Assembly (NCBI GenBank): GCA_029204225.1
Contig: CM055093.1
Span: 46,730,854-46,794,853, forward strand
Direction: 5' to 3'
DNA length: 64,000 nt
Source: Diphasiastrum complanatum
Lineage: Eukaryota > Streptophyta > Lycopodiopsida > Lycopodiales > Lycopodiaceae
Shown here: positions 9,844 through 22,420 of the stretch, in pieces
Position numbering within the stretch: the stretch's first letter is position 1
Layout: each line of letters opens with the position of its first letter
Notes under the pieces: generated by a model
What the model saw: only the letters and a program-made list of their open reading frames with translations
Told to the model about the DNA's origin: nothing
Databases searched by the model: none
Made by a program: the position numbers and the translations under genes

Positions 9844-12027
9844 TGGTGTTGCTTTTTCTTTGCAGTCGACTTTTTTCTTTCCTTCGGGCAGTGGCTCAAG
9901 TGTCCACGTTGCATTCGGCCTCATCGACTTGATCTCCTCCGACATTGCTTGCTTCCAAAATTCTCCTTTTGGACTTTGGATAGCCTCTTGATATGTCGTC
10001 GGCTCTTCATCGTAGTTGCAATATTCGACATCTGCATCTTCACTCCACCGAAGATTGTCGATGTATCGGTCAGGAGGTCCTCTTGTTCTTGATGACCTTC
10101 TTGGTTCGATTTGTCGCTGCTGGTTTGTGTTTTCTTCGATTTCTTCCACAGGTTGGTCTTCAGCTTCTTGCTCTGGAGTCATTGGCTCGACATTCTGGTT
10201 CGATGTCTGGCCTCGATCTCCCTTTTCAATCGGCAGTATTATGAAGTTTCATGGCCCTTTGATTCCTTCATTCCAGGAAACGTCGATTCGTCGAACTTCA
10301 CGTCTCTGCTGATTACCACCTTCTTCGAGGTTGGATTGTAGAGTCGGTAGATTTGTGAGCCGTTAGAATATCTGACCATGATAGTTTGCACCGACTTTTC
10401 GTCGAGTTTGCTTCTGTTTTCTTTTGGTATGTGCATGTATGCTGCACATCCGAACACGTACATACGATAGATCGGGCCTTCTCACCCGTCCACATTTCGT
10501 ATGGCATTTTGTCTTCCAGGGTTGTCGTTGTTGTCGATCTGTTCTGCAGGTGTACAACATTTGCCTCGGCCCAAAATTGACTCGGCAACTATGCTTGCGC
10601 CATCATGCATTTAGCTCCTTCGACAAGCGTCATGTTTCTTCTTTCTGCTACACCATTATATTGTGGTGTATAGGCAGGTGTGAACTGATGCTTGATTCCT
10701 TTGTCCTGGCAGAAGCTTGAAAACTACTTGCTCGAATACTCGCCTCCATTGTCGGACCTGATTGTCTGCAACTTCTTGGAGGTGTGTCTCTCTACAAATG
10801 CCACAAACTTCTTGAAAGCATCGAACACCTCAGTTTTTTTTTTTAAGTAGTATATTGTAGTCATCCTGCTCTAATCATCGATGAATGTCAGGAAGTATCT
10901 TGATCCAGAGAGGGAATCGACTTTCATCGGTCCACAGACATCTGAGTGAATAAGCTCAAGGATGTCCTTGGCTCTTCTTCCTTCATGTACAAATGGACTT
11001 CGATGCTGCTTGCCCTTCTGACAGGCTTTGCAAAAGTCGGTGTCTGAACTTGTAACTCTTAGACCACTTACTAGCTCCTTTCTACTCATGTCGTAGAGAC
11101 TTCTCATATTTAGATGATACATTCTTTTATGCCAGAGATGATTTTCACTTTCTGATGCATTCAATATGCTATCATAGCTGCTAATAATTTTAGCTTGGTA
11201 CAGGTTACCTTGTCTGGACCCGACAGTCAGCAACTTGTTTGATTTTTGCTCAACCATTTCGACATACGTTGCCATCAAACAGGACTCGTATTCCGAGATG
11301 TGCTATCTTCGATACAGAGAGTGGGTCTCTTCTTAGTGTGGGTACATAGAGTGCTCCTTGAAGCTCTGCATGTCCCGACAGTGTACGTAGCTGTAGAGTC
11401 CCGATGCCTTCGACATTGTGTCGGCTCCCATCGCCTAGTATCATTGCTCTTGTATTGTCGAGTTCTTTGTAATTGATGAAGACATTCTTGTTGCAGGTGA
11501 TGTGCGAAGTAGCTCCAGAGTCGATTACTATGTCATAGTCGTGCGCATAGCTGGTTGATTCTTCATCGAATATCGTGAAGGCATTGTCGCTCTTCGTAGC
11601 ATCCTTCGACGATTCTGCAACATTGGCTTTCTCTCCTTTGTGCTTTCCTTTTGGGTTGTGCCAGCATTCATATGCTGAATGCCCTTTCTTCTTGTAGTGT
11701 GCAAGGTATTGTTGGGTTGAACCAACATTTGTGCCTACTGTGTGTCCCGATTTGTGATAGTGATCGTAGGTGGAGGTTTCTTTGTTGTGGTTGCCTCTTG
11801 TCGAAGACTTCGTTTGAGTCTTGTCGAACTTGGGCTTGTTTTTGTATTTTTTCTTTCCTCTCGTAAAGAGGGCCTTCTCCTGGTCACCCCCGTTTGCTTC
11901 TCCTTCATCTCTCATTAGTCTTTCATCTGCAACAAGACTGACAGCTCTTTCGAATTTCATCTCAGGTTCAGGATGAGCATTCTCAGTGGCTGATAGGATG
12001 GAGATAGAGATTTCATGAAGTACATCA
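9844..12027 (-). pseudogene. Ty1/copia element (copia 3), gag to RT start
   Basis: Right to left: gag end with Lys-rich tail (EKALFTRGKKKYKNKPK), degenerate zinc knuckles (about 11690-11770) in which Cys positions read as Tyr or His, and protease DIVIDSGATSHIT (about 11500). Pre-integrase LWHKRMYHLNMRS and CKACQKGKQH follow, then integrase HSDVCGPMKVDSLSG (about 10920). Integrase continues in broken frames to CAAYMHIPKENRSKLDEK (about 10430). The RT start is EFWKQAMSEEIKSM and NATWTLEPLPEGKKKVDCK at about 9860-9960. The left edge is cut by copia 2's LTR. The right edge is cut at 12027 by the direct repeat of the next element. Confidence 0.83.
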
Positions 12028-12362
12028 GGTACACCGGCCCTCCAGTATTCGAGATTGTTGGTCACGCCCTGATTTAATTCCATGTCAAGGCCAGTTTATG
12101 ATTAATAACCTTGAGAGGACCGAAACACTCTAATTGAGACATATGGAGTATTGCATGTCTGTGTGACGGATATAGGCAGGAGGACTGCATGAAGAGATGT
12201 GATCTATTTATAGTTGACCTGCATGGGGGTTGCATGGTTTCATGCACAAGACTCTACTCTCTATATAATGAGGTAGGGATTCTCCCGTCGACATATTGGG
12301 TTTAGGTTACCAGGTTCTCTCTTCTCCTCTTGCTTCACATGGCATGGCTTGGGGGCTAGATC
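12028..12362 (+). repeat. Direct repeat / LTR, left copy
   Basis: 335 bp, starts GGTACACCGGCCC and ends GGGGGCTAGATC. It differs from the right copy at a small number of positions and contains CTCTATATAATGAGG. Confidence 0.85.
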
Positions 12363-14616
12363 CAGTTTTGATCTAGGATTGGTTGGACGGTTTGGTTCCG
12401 TTGTCTCTCCTATTGTGTTCTCCTATCCTCATCTTAGGGGTTAGGGAACTGAAAATTCTAAGGAGGGAAGAAGAGTGGACATCAGAGGTAGTAAGTATGA
12501 TCAGACAATATATTTCGAAGTTAGAATTTTGTGTAAATCCCAATAAATAATTGCTTGATACCGATTACTAATTTTCTGGATAGAATTCATGTAGTTGAAT
12601 TCATAACTGATATCTTTGTAACCATTGAGTTATCCGCAATTTTGGATGTCAATTGTGATGTTAGAAGTAGAATTTGATATATGGATTACATTGGATCTGT
12701 TAATTGATAGAAGCTTGTCCCTAGAGGGATTCGAAGCTTATCATTTATCAGAAAGGATCTGAATGTAAGATTGAACCGTGTTAATTCTTTTGTTTACATC
12801 ACAAGATCAAGTGTGGATTGTGGTATCCATCTGATAGGCATGCCAGCCATCCAAATAAAGGGATTCTCCAGTTTTGGGAACAAGAGATAATTTTCCTATA
12901 TGGATTATAGGACAGCTAGATGATCAATGGATCTCTAGATATCAGATAAGGCGGTTAAGGGTTCTGGAAGGAAAAGCTGATGGTATGGGACATCAGTAAT
13001 TTTGGAAAGGGAATTCTAGGACTGTAAAAATCTAATGATCAATGGTGTTATTTAGTACCTAGTTGCGATATGGGAAAAATAAAACCGTTTGATCAAATGT
13101 GGGGTATTTTGGGAAATTTTGAGGTTTAATCTAGATCCTAGTGTGGTATCTCATTATTTACAAAATCAGAGGCCCTCAAATCTACTTCTCGCTTTCTTAA
13201 GTAATCCTTTACTTCTTAGTAATTTCTCGAATATAGATATCAGACTGATTTATATGATTCTTTCTAGCATGAAGTTATTCTTCTGAAAGACTGTTATGTC
13301 ATATAAATTACTACTTGTGTAAATAGACTTGGAAGTCAGATAAATTCTAAAGTCAAATTGGTTCAATGTCTTAAACCTTGGATATCTTTGTTGCATAAAT
13401 GGATTTAAGAGGAATGATAGTTCTGTCACTCAAGTTGAAAATATTTGAAGGAAAAGTCCTGTTTGTAATAGAGTGAATCCTTTTGTGAAATGGACTTATT
13501 ACTGACTTTTCATGGATTTGGATATTTTCATATGTCATCTTTCCAGTTAACTTTTATGGTAATTTCCTTAAAAGGAGGGGTGAAGTGATGGGATAATATT
13601 CTATCTAGGGATCTGTTGGTTGCATAGCTTTCGGAAGAGAACCAGTTGTGGTATAGAAATGAGATCTGGTCTGAAAGTAATTTCGGATAAATTCAGAGTA
13701 AGATACCTAATTGGAGCTTTCGAATAAGAGGAATTCTCTAGGGATTGTGTGGACAATATGAAACTAAAACAGGTTTGAAATTTGAATCATTATCTGTAAG
13801 TAGTACAATAAAAGGTCAAAGGTTACTAATTCCATTTTGATTGGAATAGAAGTAAGTTTGATCAGAATTTAAGTCTGAGAGTTCTGTATTAGATCAACCT
13901 AATCTTAGTTTGAGTACTAGGATTAGAGAGGGGTTGATTGAGTGGAAGAAATTATGTAATTAGAAGGTAAGTTGGATTGGAAAATTGTTGAGAGTGAATG
14001 TTATTCGTCTTAGAGATTTTCTAGATATGTTATTTACTCATGAGAAATAGAAAATCTTTTGTAGCTGAGTTACAAGATCTCAGTGAGATATGTGAGTAAC
14101 ATATGTGGGTTCTAGAGGAATCTGCCAGATAAAAATGTGTTTATGTACTGGGTCATAGTGAGATTATTCACATATGTGCACGATTAATCTTGTATGATCT
14201 ACTGTGTATTCCTGGTTACTAGGGTTATTTGGTGCACTTAACCTAGTCGGTGAACATAAGCATATGATTAAGTATTGTTTTGACAGATACTTGCAGAGTT
14301 AACAAATCTTTGTGTGGAAAATTATGAGTTAACTAATAAATGATTTGGATGTGGATCTAAATGTGGTGTCATACTAGTATAATTGAACTCTTCACCCAGA
14401 CATTTAAGATTTCTGAATCATTGGCAATTAACTTGAGTAGTTGATTACTCCAAGATGAAGTTAATTGGTAAAACGATCATTGTGATGTGGATTCACCAGG
14501 AACTGATAGTTTGAATAATATTGCTTGTAAGACGCATGATTAGTGAATCATTTTGGTTCATCAGTTAAAATTATGTGTATTGGATATACAGTATTCTTGG
14601 GATAGAGTATTCCTTA
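12363..14616 (+). other. Internal non-coding region of the LARD-like element, left part
   Basis: AT-rich, dense in stops in every frame, with no protein similarity that I recognise. No gene is seen. Confidence 0.6.
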
Positions 14617-14624
14617 GTTAAGGA

Positions 14625-15301
14625 CATAGTTGCACTACGTTTTTGAAACGCGTTTCGAAAATTTTTGAAAAAAGTCCAGAAACGTTTTTTTTTAATATTT
14701 TTTTTTGGGTTTTTTCTTTGGGCAATATGGGTATCAGATGAAAGCTCTAATTAAGAGCATAATTACTGTGTAATTTGCCGACTGTTTCGGGTGCAGGATG
14801 GTCCAGTTTAGGTGCATTAATCCATGTTGGGTTCTGTGAAGGATAAAAATTCAAAACTAACCTCTAGCATGTCTGTTACGATCACAGATGGTCCCAGTAA
14901 GTGTGTTTTCGCTCAGGGAGTGGAAGGCCAAGTCATGAAGAGGCCTTGCCGTTGGGGGGCGTTGCCCCCCAAGCCCCCCACTGGGGGGCTACCGCCCCCC
15001 GGACCCCCCATTTCTCGGGGGGCTACTGCCCCCCGAACCCCCTGAGCATTTATTGAAAACCAAAGCAAATAACAACCAAATAGCTATTGAAAATAAGATC
15101 TGTTTGTGCCCCATCTACTGCACTTCTGAGAGGCAAAACGCTCGTTTGACCATTGATCCCCTAAAAAAATTTCAGCCATAAGCTATTTTTCCAAAAAAAA
15201 AAAAATTATTATTATTATTATTATTTTTTTTTGCGATTCTGGGAGGAGAAACGCGGTTTCCAAAACGTCTCCTCCCAGAAATGCGATTCTGTGCAACTAT
15301 G
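14625..15301. mobile_element. hAT-like non-autonomous transposon, family A copy 1
   Basis: 677 bp with an 11-bp perfect terminal inverted repeat (CATAGTTGCAC...GTGCAACTATG) and a perfect 8-bp target duplication GTTAAGGA (14617-14624 and 15302-15309), the length typical of hAT insertions. The interior has no transposase. It shares a core (GGTATCAGATGAAAGCTCT, CATCTACTGCACTTCTGAGA) with a second copy at 30913-31201, which also has an 8-bp duplication. Confidence 0.88.
14953..15045. repeat. G6/C6 multi-hairpin block
   Basis: Five or more runs of GGGGGG alternate with CCCCCC (e.g. GGGGGGCGTTGCCCCCC, then GGGGGGCTACCGCCCCCC), making several stacked perfect hairpins with possible G-quadruplexes. 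It lies inside the family A transposon and is absent from its shorter relative. A short Pro-rich frame here is a by-product of the repeat. Confidence 0.85.
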
Positions 15302-15309
15302 GTTAAGGA

Positions 15310-16653
15310 ATAGACTCAGCTCATTAGTGATTGTATCGCAGAGCGCTCAATTGGATAACAAATCATAATGAATCCAAGAATAGTATCTGAATTGATATTC
15401 AGTAGGACTTTGGGTATCTAGATTTGATTCTAGATTGTAATCTAAAGTTTTTGTAGTTGAAGATGATTGTCATTTTGGTATGTGTTCAGTCTTTAATTTC
15501 CAGTGGTTAATAAACCTTGAATCTTGCACTTCAGTTAAAGAATCTTGTTTGAAGAATATTCCTAAATCCAGTATTTTCTTGGTGGAAAGATTTTGGAATG
15601 ATTCTTACTTTTCCTGAGTTTTGTTGGACATATACTCCAGTATCCTGTAAATGATTAAGTATGGTTTTGGATTCCAGAAAATTATGATTGACGAATCATA
15701 TGAATCTAAATATTTATGATTGACGGATCATAAATAGATACTTAATTATTGTCAGAGGATTTGAAGGAATGGTGATGATTCTTAAGTGTGATGATTAATT
15801 CTTGATCTATTATTTGAGTAAGAATTCAGATCAGTGTTTTGAATCTCTCTACTCCAGTATCTTATTGAGAGCCTATGGATCTCACAGATATTCTCACAAG
15901 ATAAGTTATCTTATTTGTGGAGAATTTAATTAGTCTAGTGGATGCTATTCTACTACAGTTTATGGTTTGCAGATGCTTGAGTACAGTTCTTCATTTGATT
16001 GGATCTCCAGTTATCTTAGGAGACAAACAAATCTATTAAGATGAATGATTGCTATTATTTCTTGCATATGATGCTAGAAACAGGAGCGTCTAACTCAAAA
16101 GAGTATTTGGGATACTCAGAGTTGAGTTTTAATCATTCGATATCTTAATGATTCTCCTAGAGATTCTAGTTAAATGAATTATCATATTTTAGAACTAGAT
16201 TCTAAGGATAGTTGTACTTGGATGCTTTTCACCTAATTGTCTGCCAGAGTTTGTGGATAATTTCAGACTGTAGTTATCATTTTTTCTTTAACTTTAATCT
16301 CCTAAGTTAGGGAATATTTCACTCAGTGGTTCATGTAAGTGTTTTACATGAAGGTGATGCTACTAACTTGTGCTGAGTGTAATCCTGTTGAGAAAATATA
16401 TCTCTTAGTGTACTTTTCAAACTAGAGTTTGTACTCGAGAACAGAGATTAACGATTGGAAATAGGTTTATCTCTGAATACTTGTTTGATATGAAAGTCAG
16501 ACTAAGGATAATGATTTTTCTCGGTTAATATTGAAAGTTAAAGGAACTGTTCCTGTCATTCTTTCCTGTTTTGAGGAGTTTCTAAGGATAGAAGCAGTTT
16601 AAGGAAGAATGTTATGGCCATATTCGGTTAAGGACCTGGAATAGTCCTAATAT
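15310..16653 (+). other. Internal non-coding region of the LARD-like element, right part
   Basis: AT-rich and without coding potential. No gene is seen. A purine-rich stretch (TTTAAGGAAGAA, about 16597-16608) precedes the putative 3' LTR start. Confidence 0.55.
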
Positions 16654-16988
16654 GGTACACCGGCCCTCCAGTATTCGAGATTGTTGGTCACGCCCTGATT
16701 GAATTCCATGTCAAGGCCAGTTTATGACTAATAACCTCGAGAGGACCCAGACACCCTAATTGAGACGTATGGAGTATTGCATGTCTGTGTGACGGATATA
16801 GGCAGGAGGACTCCATGAAGAGATGCGATCTATTTATAGTTGACCTGCATGGGGGTTGCATGGTTTCATGCACAGGACTCTACTCTCTATATAATGAGGT
16901 AGGGATTCTCCCGTCGACATATTGGGTTTAGGTTACCAGGTTCTCTCTTCTCCTCTTGCTTCACATGGCATGGCTTGGGGGCTAGATC
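16654..16988 (+). repeat. Direct repeat / LTR, right copy
   Basis: 335 bp, matching the left copy. Directly upstream (16609-16653) TGTTATGGCC...TAATAT may be the true LTR start. Downstream it abuts a gypsy RNase H frame. Confidence 0.85.
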
Positions 16989-18370
16989 ATCTCCAATCCG
17001 GCTTAAGGTATTTGCGACAGTATTAGAAGTACCCTTCCGGTACTCAATGTCATAATGAAATTCTTGAAGCATTTTTGACCATCTGGCTTTACGACCACGA
17101 AGGTCTTCCACATCGTTAATATACTTTATGCTTGATGGTCTATTACTATGGTAAACTGAGAGCCATACAAATAATGTCTCCACACTTTTAGGGCATGAAT
17201 AACAACAAAAGCTCCTTGTCGTAGGTGGAATACCGCCTTTGAGTAGGATCTAGCTTCTTTCTTTCAAAAGCAACCGGTCTAGCATCCTGATATTGGACTG
17301 CACCTATAGCATAGTCACCGACATCCGTCTCAAGTACATAAGGCTTGTTAGGATCCACTATGTGTAAAATAGGTGTTGTAGATACACAATATTTGAGGTT
17401 CTCAAAACTCTGATTCATTTCTTTAGTCCATGTAACCGGAGGACTGTATTTATTGTGTCGGCTGGTTCTTATAGCCCCTTTGAGGACATTTGTCAAGGGC
17501 AATGCTATAACCCAAGATAAATCTATGAAAAAACCTCGTAAAGCCCAAAAATGACTTAACCTCCCGGATGATTTGAGGAATTGGCCATTCACGAACTTGA
17601 CGAACTTTATTTGGGCAATCTCCAACCCATGGTCTGAAATAAGGTGACCGAGATAAAGTAATCTCTTCTGGAAGAAAACACATTTGGATTCCTTGGCAAA
17701 GAGCTTCTCCTGTCTAAGTAACTTTAAGACAGTCCTGAGATGCTCCTCATGCTCCTTCAAAGTTTTACTATAGATGAGTATATCATCTAAGTAAACTATA
17801 ACGAACTTTCCCAGATAAGGACAAAGAAGATCGTTCATCATCTGCTGGAAAGTCATTGGAGCATTAATCAATCCAAAAGGTAAAACCAGAAATTCATAAT
17901 GGCCATACCTAGTCCTGAACCCGGTCTTTTCAACGTCCTCACTCTTTATTCGAATCTGATGATACCCTGATCTCGAATCGATTTTGGTGAAGTACTTCGC
18001 ACCATGTAATTGATCAACCAGTTCATCCATTCGAGGTAAAGGGCAAGGATTTTTAATCGTGAATTTGTTTAACTTTTTAAGGTCCACCCACAGACGAGTA
18101 TATCCGTCTTTTCTATCAACGAAATAATGGACCCCCCCAAGGGGAATTACACGGCCCATCTTAAGATAGTTTTGCAGTTTCCTATAAACTTCGTCCTCTT
18201 CGGTAGTACTCATTCTGTAGGGATACAATGTTACACGTGAGCTACCAGGAAGGAGTTTAATACCATGGTCGGCTCCCCTAGTGGGGGGAAGACCCTCGGG
18301 AAGCTGTTTTGGAAAAACATCGTTAAATTCTTGTCTAAGTTTTCTAAAAGATTCACCTTCAGGTGAATTT
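16989..18370 (-). pseudogene. Ty3/gypsy RT and RNase H
   Basis: Minus strand from about 18365: EFNDVFPKQLPEGLPP, then RT with LPRMDELVDQLHGAKYFTKI, LPFGLINAPMTFQQMMNDLL and the catalytic FVIVYLDDILIYSK, so the RT Asp pair is intact. Connection and RNase H follow (VLETDVGDYAIGAVQYQ, LDPTQRRYSTYDKELLL), where the first RNase H acidic position reads ETDVGDYAIG rather than the usual ETDASDYAIG. Frameshifts occur near 17180 and 17450-17680. It ends in VANTLSRIGD at 16989, where it meets the LARD-like repeat, and at the right it meets a hAT transposase. No LTRs or integrase are attached. Confidence 0.88.
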
Positions 18371-19700
18371 TCCTGTTTTTAGGGGCCTAGAACAACTGAC
18401 AAGTGGAAAAGGCTTTACAAAATGGCGAAAATTATACCTCACGAACCCATGGAAGTGTGACCATGTCGTGAATGAGAAGATCGATGCAATGTGAACACAC
18501 GGGGTCCACACAATATTGGGGTGCTCCCTCATCACCATCTCTCCCATATGTCTGTAGTTCGTGGCGTTGTTTGTGACAACTTGAACCATGTGATCTGCCC
18601 CAATCTCCTGCACTCCATCTCTGACTGCCTCATAGATGAACTCAGCCGTGATGGCTCCACCAGCTCAAGTAGCATCCACGCCTCGTAGGAAGACTGTGCC
18701 AAGCGGGCAAGATACTAGGATATTGACGACAGATCACCGACAAGTGTCAGTCCATCCATCACTCAATATCGAGCATCCATAGCTGCAAAAAAATAACATT
18801 TCTTAGACATTTACACATTGCAAACATTGTGGTACTTTGCAAAGTGAAACAAATGCAGTGGTAAAGAGTAGCAAAAAATTCTTACGTCTGCCACGTTGTG
18901 CGAATGGAGTTCAGTCCCGTGTGATAGTCTCCTCCTCCTATCGTAGCATAGTCGTGCACAATGCCTCTCTCCTCGGAGGCCTCCATGAGGAATCAACTAC
19001 TGCGATATGAAGGCAAGTGTCCCTAAAGATCCAAGTGTCAAAGGGATGCCACACTCATAGAAGAGCTGGTCAATCCATCGGGTATCCATCATACATGGCA
19101 TGCTGTTGTCTCTACCACCCACCTCGGTCCAAGGTTTGCTGCCTGGCCCTAACCCCTCCCTGTTGCACAAAGGGCTCTCTCGGTCTAGCACGCCCGCCAA
19201 AAGCAACATATGGGGGCACTGAAGGTGTGTCTGACTGTGGAGCATCACCTGCTGGATCTCTGCGCCCCCTTGTGGCAAGATCTGGCTCTGTAAGTGGTGC
19301 ATCAGCAGCTGATGACGACGATGGATGAGAGGGACCTGTTGCTGAAGGAACAATAGGACGAGAGGCTAGTCCTTGCTCTTGCCACTGACCTGTGAATAGA
19401 GCTTTGACATGGTCTCAATGGCTCAAGAGACGTACCGTCGGGCCCGTATGTGTCCATCAATCTCTCCACCTTTGCATCTGATATGCGAGGTCAAATGGAT
19501 ATGCCCATCCCCCGTCCACATCCCCCGTCCATCTGGCCTGGTGAGCCGTAGTAAGTGGGCCTTGACCTTGGTAAGAGAACTAGTAAAGACCCCACCACAA
19601 TGTAGGCATCTCTGGGCACCATATCCCTGGTGCGTAGCCACATCCCCCTTTGTCAAGTCAACCTTTGACCAACTGCCTCTACCAAGGACCGGCATTGTGT
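18371..19700 (-). pseudogene. hAT transposase, BED finger and DUF659 region
   Basis: Minus strand, several frames. A BED-type zinc finger lies at about 19530-19700 (CLHCGGVFTSSLTKVKAHLL). A linker with WIDQLFYECGIPL follows (about 19030-19090). The DUF659 core lies at about 18430-18790 (GCSILSDGWTD, IGADHMVQVVTNNATNYRH, HPNIVWTPC). Stops and frameshifts separate the pieces. The C-terminal dimerisation domain is missing because a gypsy segment begins at about 18370. When intact, such proteins cut and paste elements with short inverted ends and 8-bp duplications. Confidence 0.85.
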
Positions 19701-19937
19701 GAAACTGTCAATGTATTAGACCTGCAAAAGAGGAAACAAACAATCACATATTAGTACATTCCGTTGGAAGCAACAACATTCGGATTCCACATATGCATTC
19801 ACAACATTCAATTGCTTACAACAACCCTAAACCCAGCATCGAAAAAAAAACTGCCATTTTGTTGCATCGACAACAAGTTCAGCCTGCAAAATGTGTCCTG
19901 GACCTTGAACTCATCAAGACAAGCATCCTAGGCATAC

Positions 19938-20255
19938 CTATGGGAATGAAGAAACACAGTGCAGCTTCAGACTGCAACTCAATTGCATGCCTACAAAAAT
20001 CGCTCTAAACCTTAAAAAACACATGTGATTTGGGCTTGCCATTGAAAAATTTCTCTACTAGCGATAACAGCCGAAACTAATAGCACAAGCATGTTTGTGG
20101 GCATGAAAAAACACAGTTTAGCCTCAGTCTGCACCTCAATTGGATGATTACATGACAGTTTACAAAAAAAGCCAAAACACATGGAAAAGGGGCATGAGAT
20201 TCACATCTTTTGCTACAAGCAATAATGGGGAAAACTAACAACATGAGCATGTCTG
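19938..20255. repeat. Two-copy tandem repeat, unit about 158 bp
   Basis: Two neighbouring copies share ATGAAGAAACACAGT-like, CTCAATTGCATG-like and GCACAAGCATGT-like words in the same order (first near 19943, second near 20102). Located upstream of the hAT transposase, it may be its subterminal region. No gene is seen between 19700 and 21340. Confidence 0.6.
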
Positions 20256-20382
20256 TGGGGTTCAATCCAGGTGAATTGAAACTAAAAACCATTTCATTAC
20301 GTTGCCTACAGCTCATTCCATGAGCTTCCAAGATGTCCGCGTTTCTGGCTGTTCGGGGTCGTGCGATCCGGAACGTGCTTGC

Positions 20383-20400
20383 AGCGGATCGCGATCCGCT
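20383..20400. repeat. 18-bp perfect palindrome
   Basis: AGCGGATCGCGATCCGCT is self-complementary. Further CGATCC words (GTGCGATCCGGAACG) lie just upstream. It could be the terminal end of the hAT element, but no partner end or duplication is seen. Confidence 0.6.
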
Positions 20401-21341
20401 TCAAGGCTGATGTATGGTGATTGTTTTGTTGGTATTATATAATAAGACGAAAATCACTGACTAGAATAACTCATCAAAACCTCAACCAAGAATGGAATGA
20501 AATCGAATGACTAATACAAGCTGTTTACAGGGTGGTCCTAGCCATAGGCCAGTTCAGAACTTCCAAAGAAACAAGTACTTGCTGCTTTGGCTAGCAACCA
20601 CATGGTTTAGCTTACAAAGAATAATATTAGTTTACTCAAAAAATTTCTGCACCTTTTTTCTCTGATCCAAAGCTACAGGGGTTGGAGTTAAAGCAACAGC
20701 TCTGTTCGAAGTCGAACATTGGAACTTATCCTAAACTTCAACATTTTCCTTTGTTATCTTCATTGTGAGAATGTTTGAAAACAATCATGAGAATTTGAAT
20801 TTACAGCATTTTGAAGATATGAGAGTGCTGGCAAATTGAATTGCCCAGAAGGCGACATGCTAGTACTTGTTGCCTGTGGCGACTTACCACACAAGAAACA
20901 GAATGATGAATTCTTTGTTTATTACTTCACAAGTTTCTCTAAGACATCTTAGGCCACCCTTTCCCCTAGTAGTGTTAGTGCTATAATCTCACGAGGTATT
21001 GTCACTATTGATGAAGCAAACTGTGGGCTTTGATATCAATTGTTACAGTTGACATAGACCAAGAATCACATAGTTGCATGGAGTGTAGGTCTCTTTGGAT
21101 GAGCTGGAAAATCACTGGACTAAGTTTCTAGGCTATAGACTTCCTTTTTAAGGACTTGGAGCATTGATGATGAATTTAAGGCCTCTAGTTTTATGTACAG
21201 TATGCCAATCGATGTAGAGGTTGAGAGCAAATTGTGAAGTGTATTGATTGGCGATTTTTTACACTGGATACTATATATTGTACATTTAGCAAGTAGACTA
21301 GCTACTTTTAAATTAAAGCTTCTTATTGTACAACTGTGCAG

Positions 21342-21625
21342 GAGTTGGGAAGGTTGTGGCCGGTAGTTCAATTGTTGGCAACCAGGCACAATCTTTGGAG
21401 TGGCAACAACTTGCGTCTCAGCAACGAGAGAGCCTTTTGCAGACTCACCAACAAATGATGCAAGAGCAACAAGGTGCAGATGCAGGGGCAAGTAACAGTG
21501 CTGGGAAAAGGCCAACTGGGCCCAATCAAGGTGGGATTTCTTTTGCTACAATCATGCCAATTCTCATGCGTGAGCTTCCTCCGGAGAATAGACAGCAGTT
21601 GAGTGCGCTGTTTCAGAAGTGGAAG
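21342..21625 (+). CDS. TAF4: TAF4 exon: Gln-rich linker and first half of RST domain
   Basis: Acceptor ACTGTGCAG, donor AAG/GTCAGT. The reading is GVGKVVAGSSIVGNQAQSLE, a Gln-rich stretch, then ISFATIMPILMRELPPENRQ and QLSALFQKWK. This is the start of the RCD1-SRO-TAF4 domain, which binds transcription factors. The exon enters with two bases of a split codon, so an upstream coding exon must exist. Confidence 0.88.
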
Positions 21626-22349
21626 GTCAGTGTTACCTTGCTAATTATATCATGCAAGTTATCTTTGTATCATAAATAAGGAATCTGATCATCTTGCAAA
21701 GTTCAAATCAGGGATGCTAGGATTTTATGTGAAGCCAGCCTTAGACAGAAGCTTTGACAGACAGCTTGGTTGGATTTTGGTTAGTCTGTCAACTATAAAA
21801 CAAATAGCATCATTTTGCTTCCCCGTCTGAGGTAGCCCAATCACAAAATCCATGGAAGTCCTTTCCCGTTTTCTTTCGGGAATTTCCAAAGGAAGTAACA
21901 AACCAGCTGCCTTAAATCTTTCAGCTTTATTTACTTGGCATTGTCCACATTTGCGAACCTATGCCTCCACTTGACCTTTTAAGTGTGGCCAATAAAAGTT
22001 CCTTTTAATTGGGTCAAGCGTTCTTTGTGAGCCAGGGTGCCTTGCACATGGGCTGTCATGACATAATCATGCAGGATTTGGGCCCTAATATCATCATTTT
22101 TTGGCACAGATACTTTCCCATTCCGGAAAAGTAACCATTTCTTATGGAACAGTCTCAAGTCCTTAGTCTTTCTTGAATCCTAATCTTGTGAGTGGCATAC
22201 TTGTGTCGAACCGCAGTTCGTTCAAAGAACCGTGGTTCGAACCGCCGGTTCGAATCGGCCCGATTCGAACCCTTTTTTGGTTTGAATCGGGAAAAAGAAA
22301 AACTTAATTTAAAAAAAAACGGTTCGAACCATTTTTTTTTGGCATTTTC

Positions 22350-22420
<71 letters not shown>

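Larger units (their letters stand above)
12028..16988 (+). mobile_element. Non-coding LTR-type element (LARD-like)
   Basis: Two 335-bp direct repeats (12028-12362, 16654-16988) bound about 4.3 kb with no retrotransposon coding in any frame. A TATA-type sequence (CTATATAATGAGG) in each repeat and a purine-rich stretch followed by TGTTATGGCC (about 16600-16609) suggest LTRs on the plus strand and a polypurine tract. The first 45 bp of the 3' LTR have no counterpart at the left, so the 5' LTR seems truncated at the copia 3 joint. The primer site is not recognisable. The best match is a large retrotransposon derivative, but a large tandem duplication is an alternative. Confidence 0.6.

Noticed and set aside
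14824-15045. Pro-rich 73-codon frame
   Set aside because: Its Pro/Gly content comes from the G6/C6 hairpin block inside a non-coding transposon.
20641-20760. Upstream TAF4 exon after CTACAG at about 20686
   Set aside because: The following peptide has no family resemblance and no matching donor was found.
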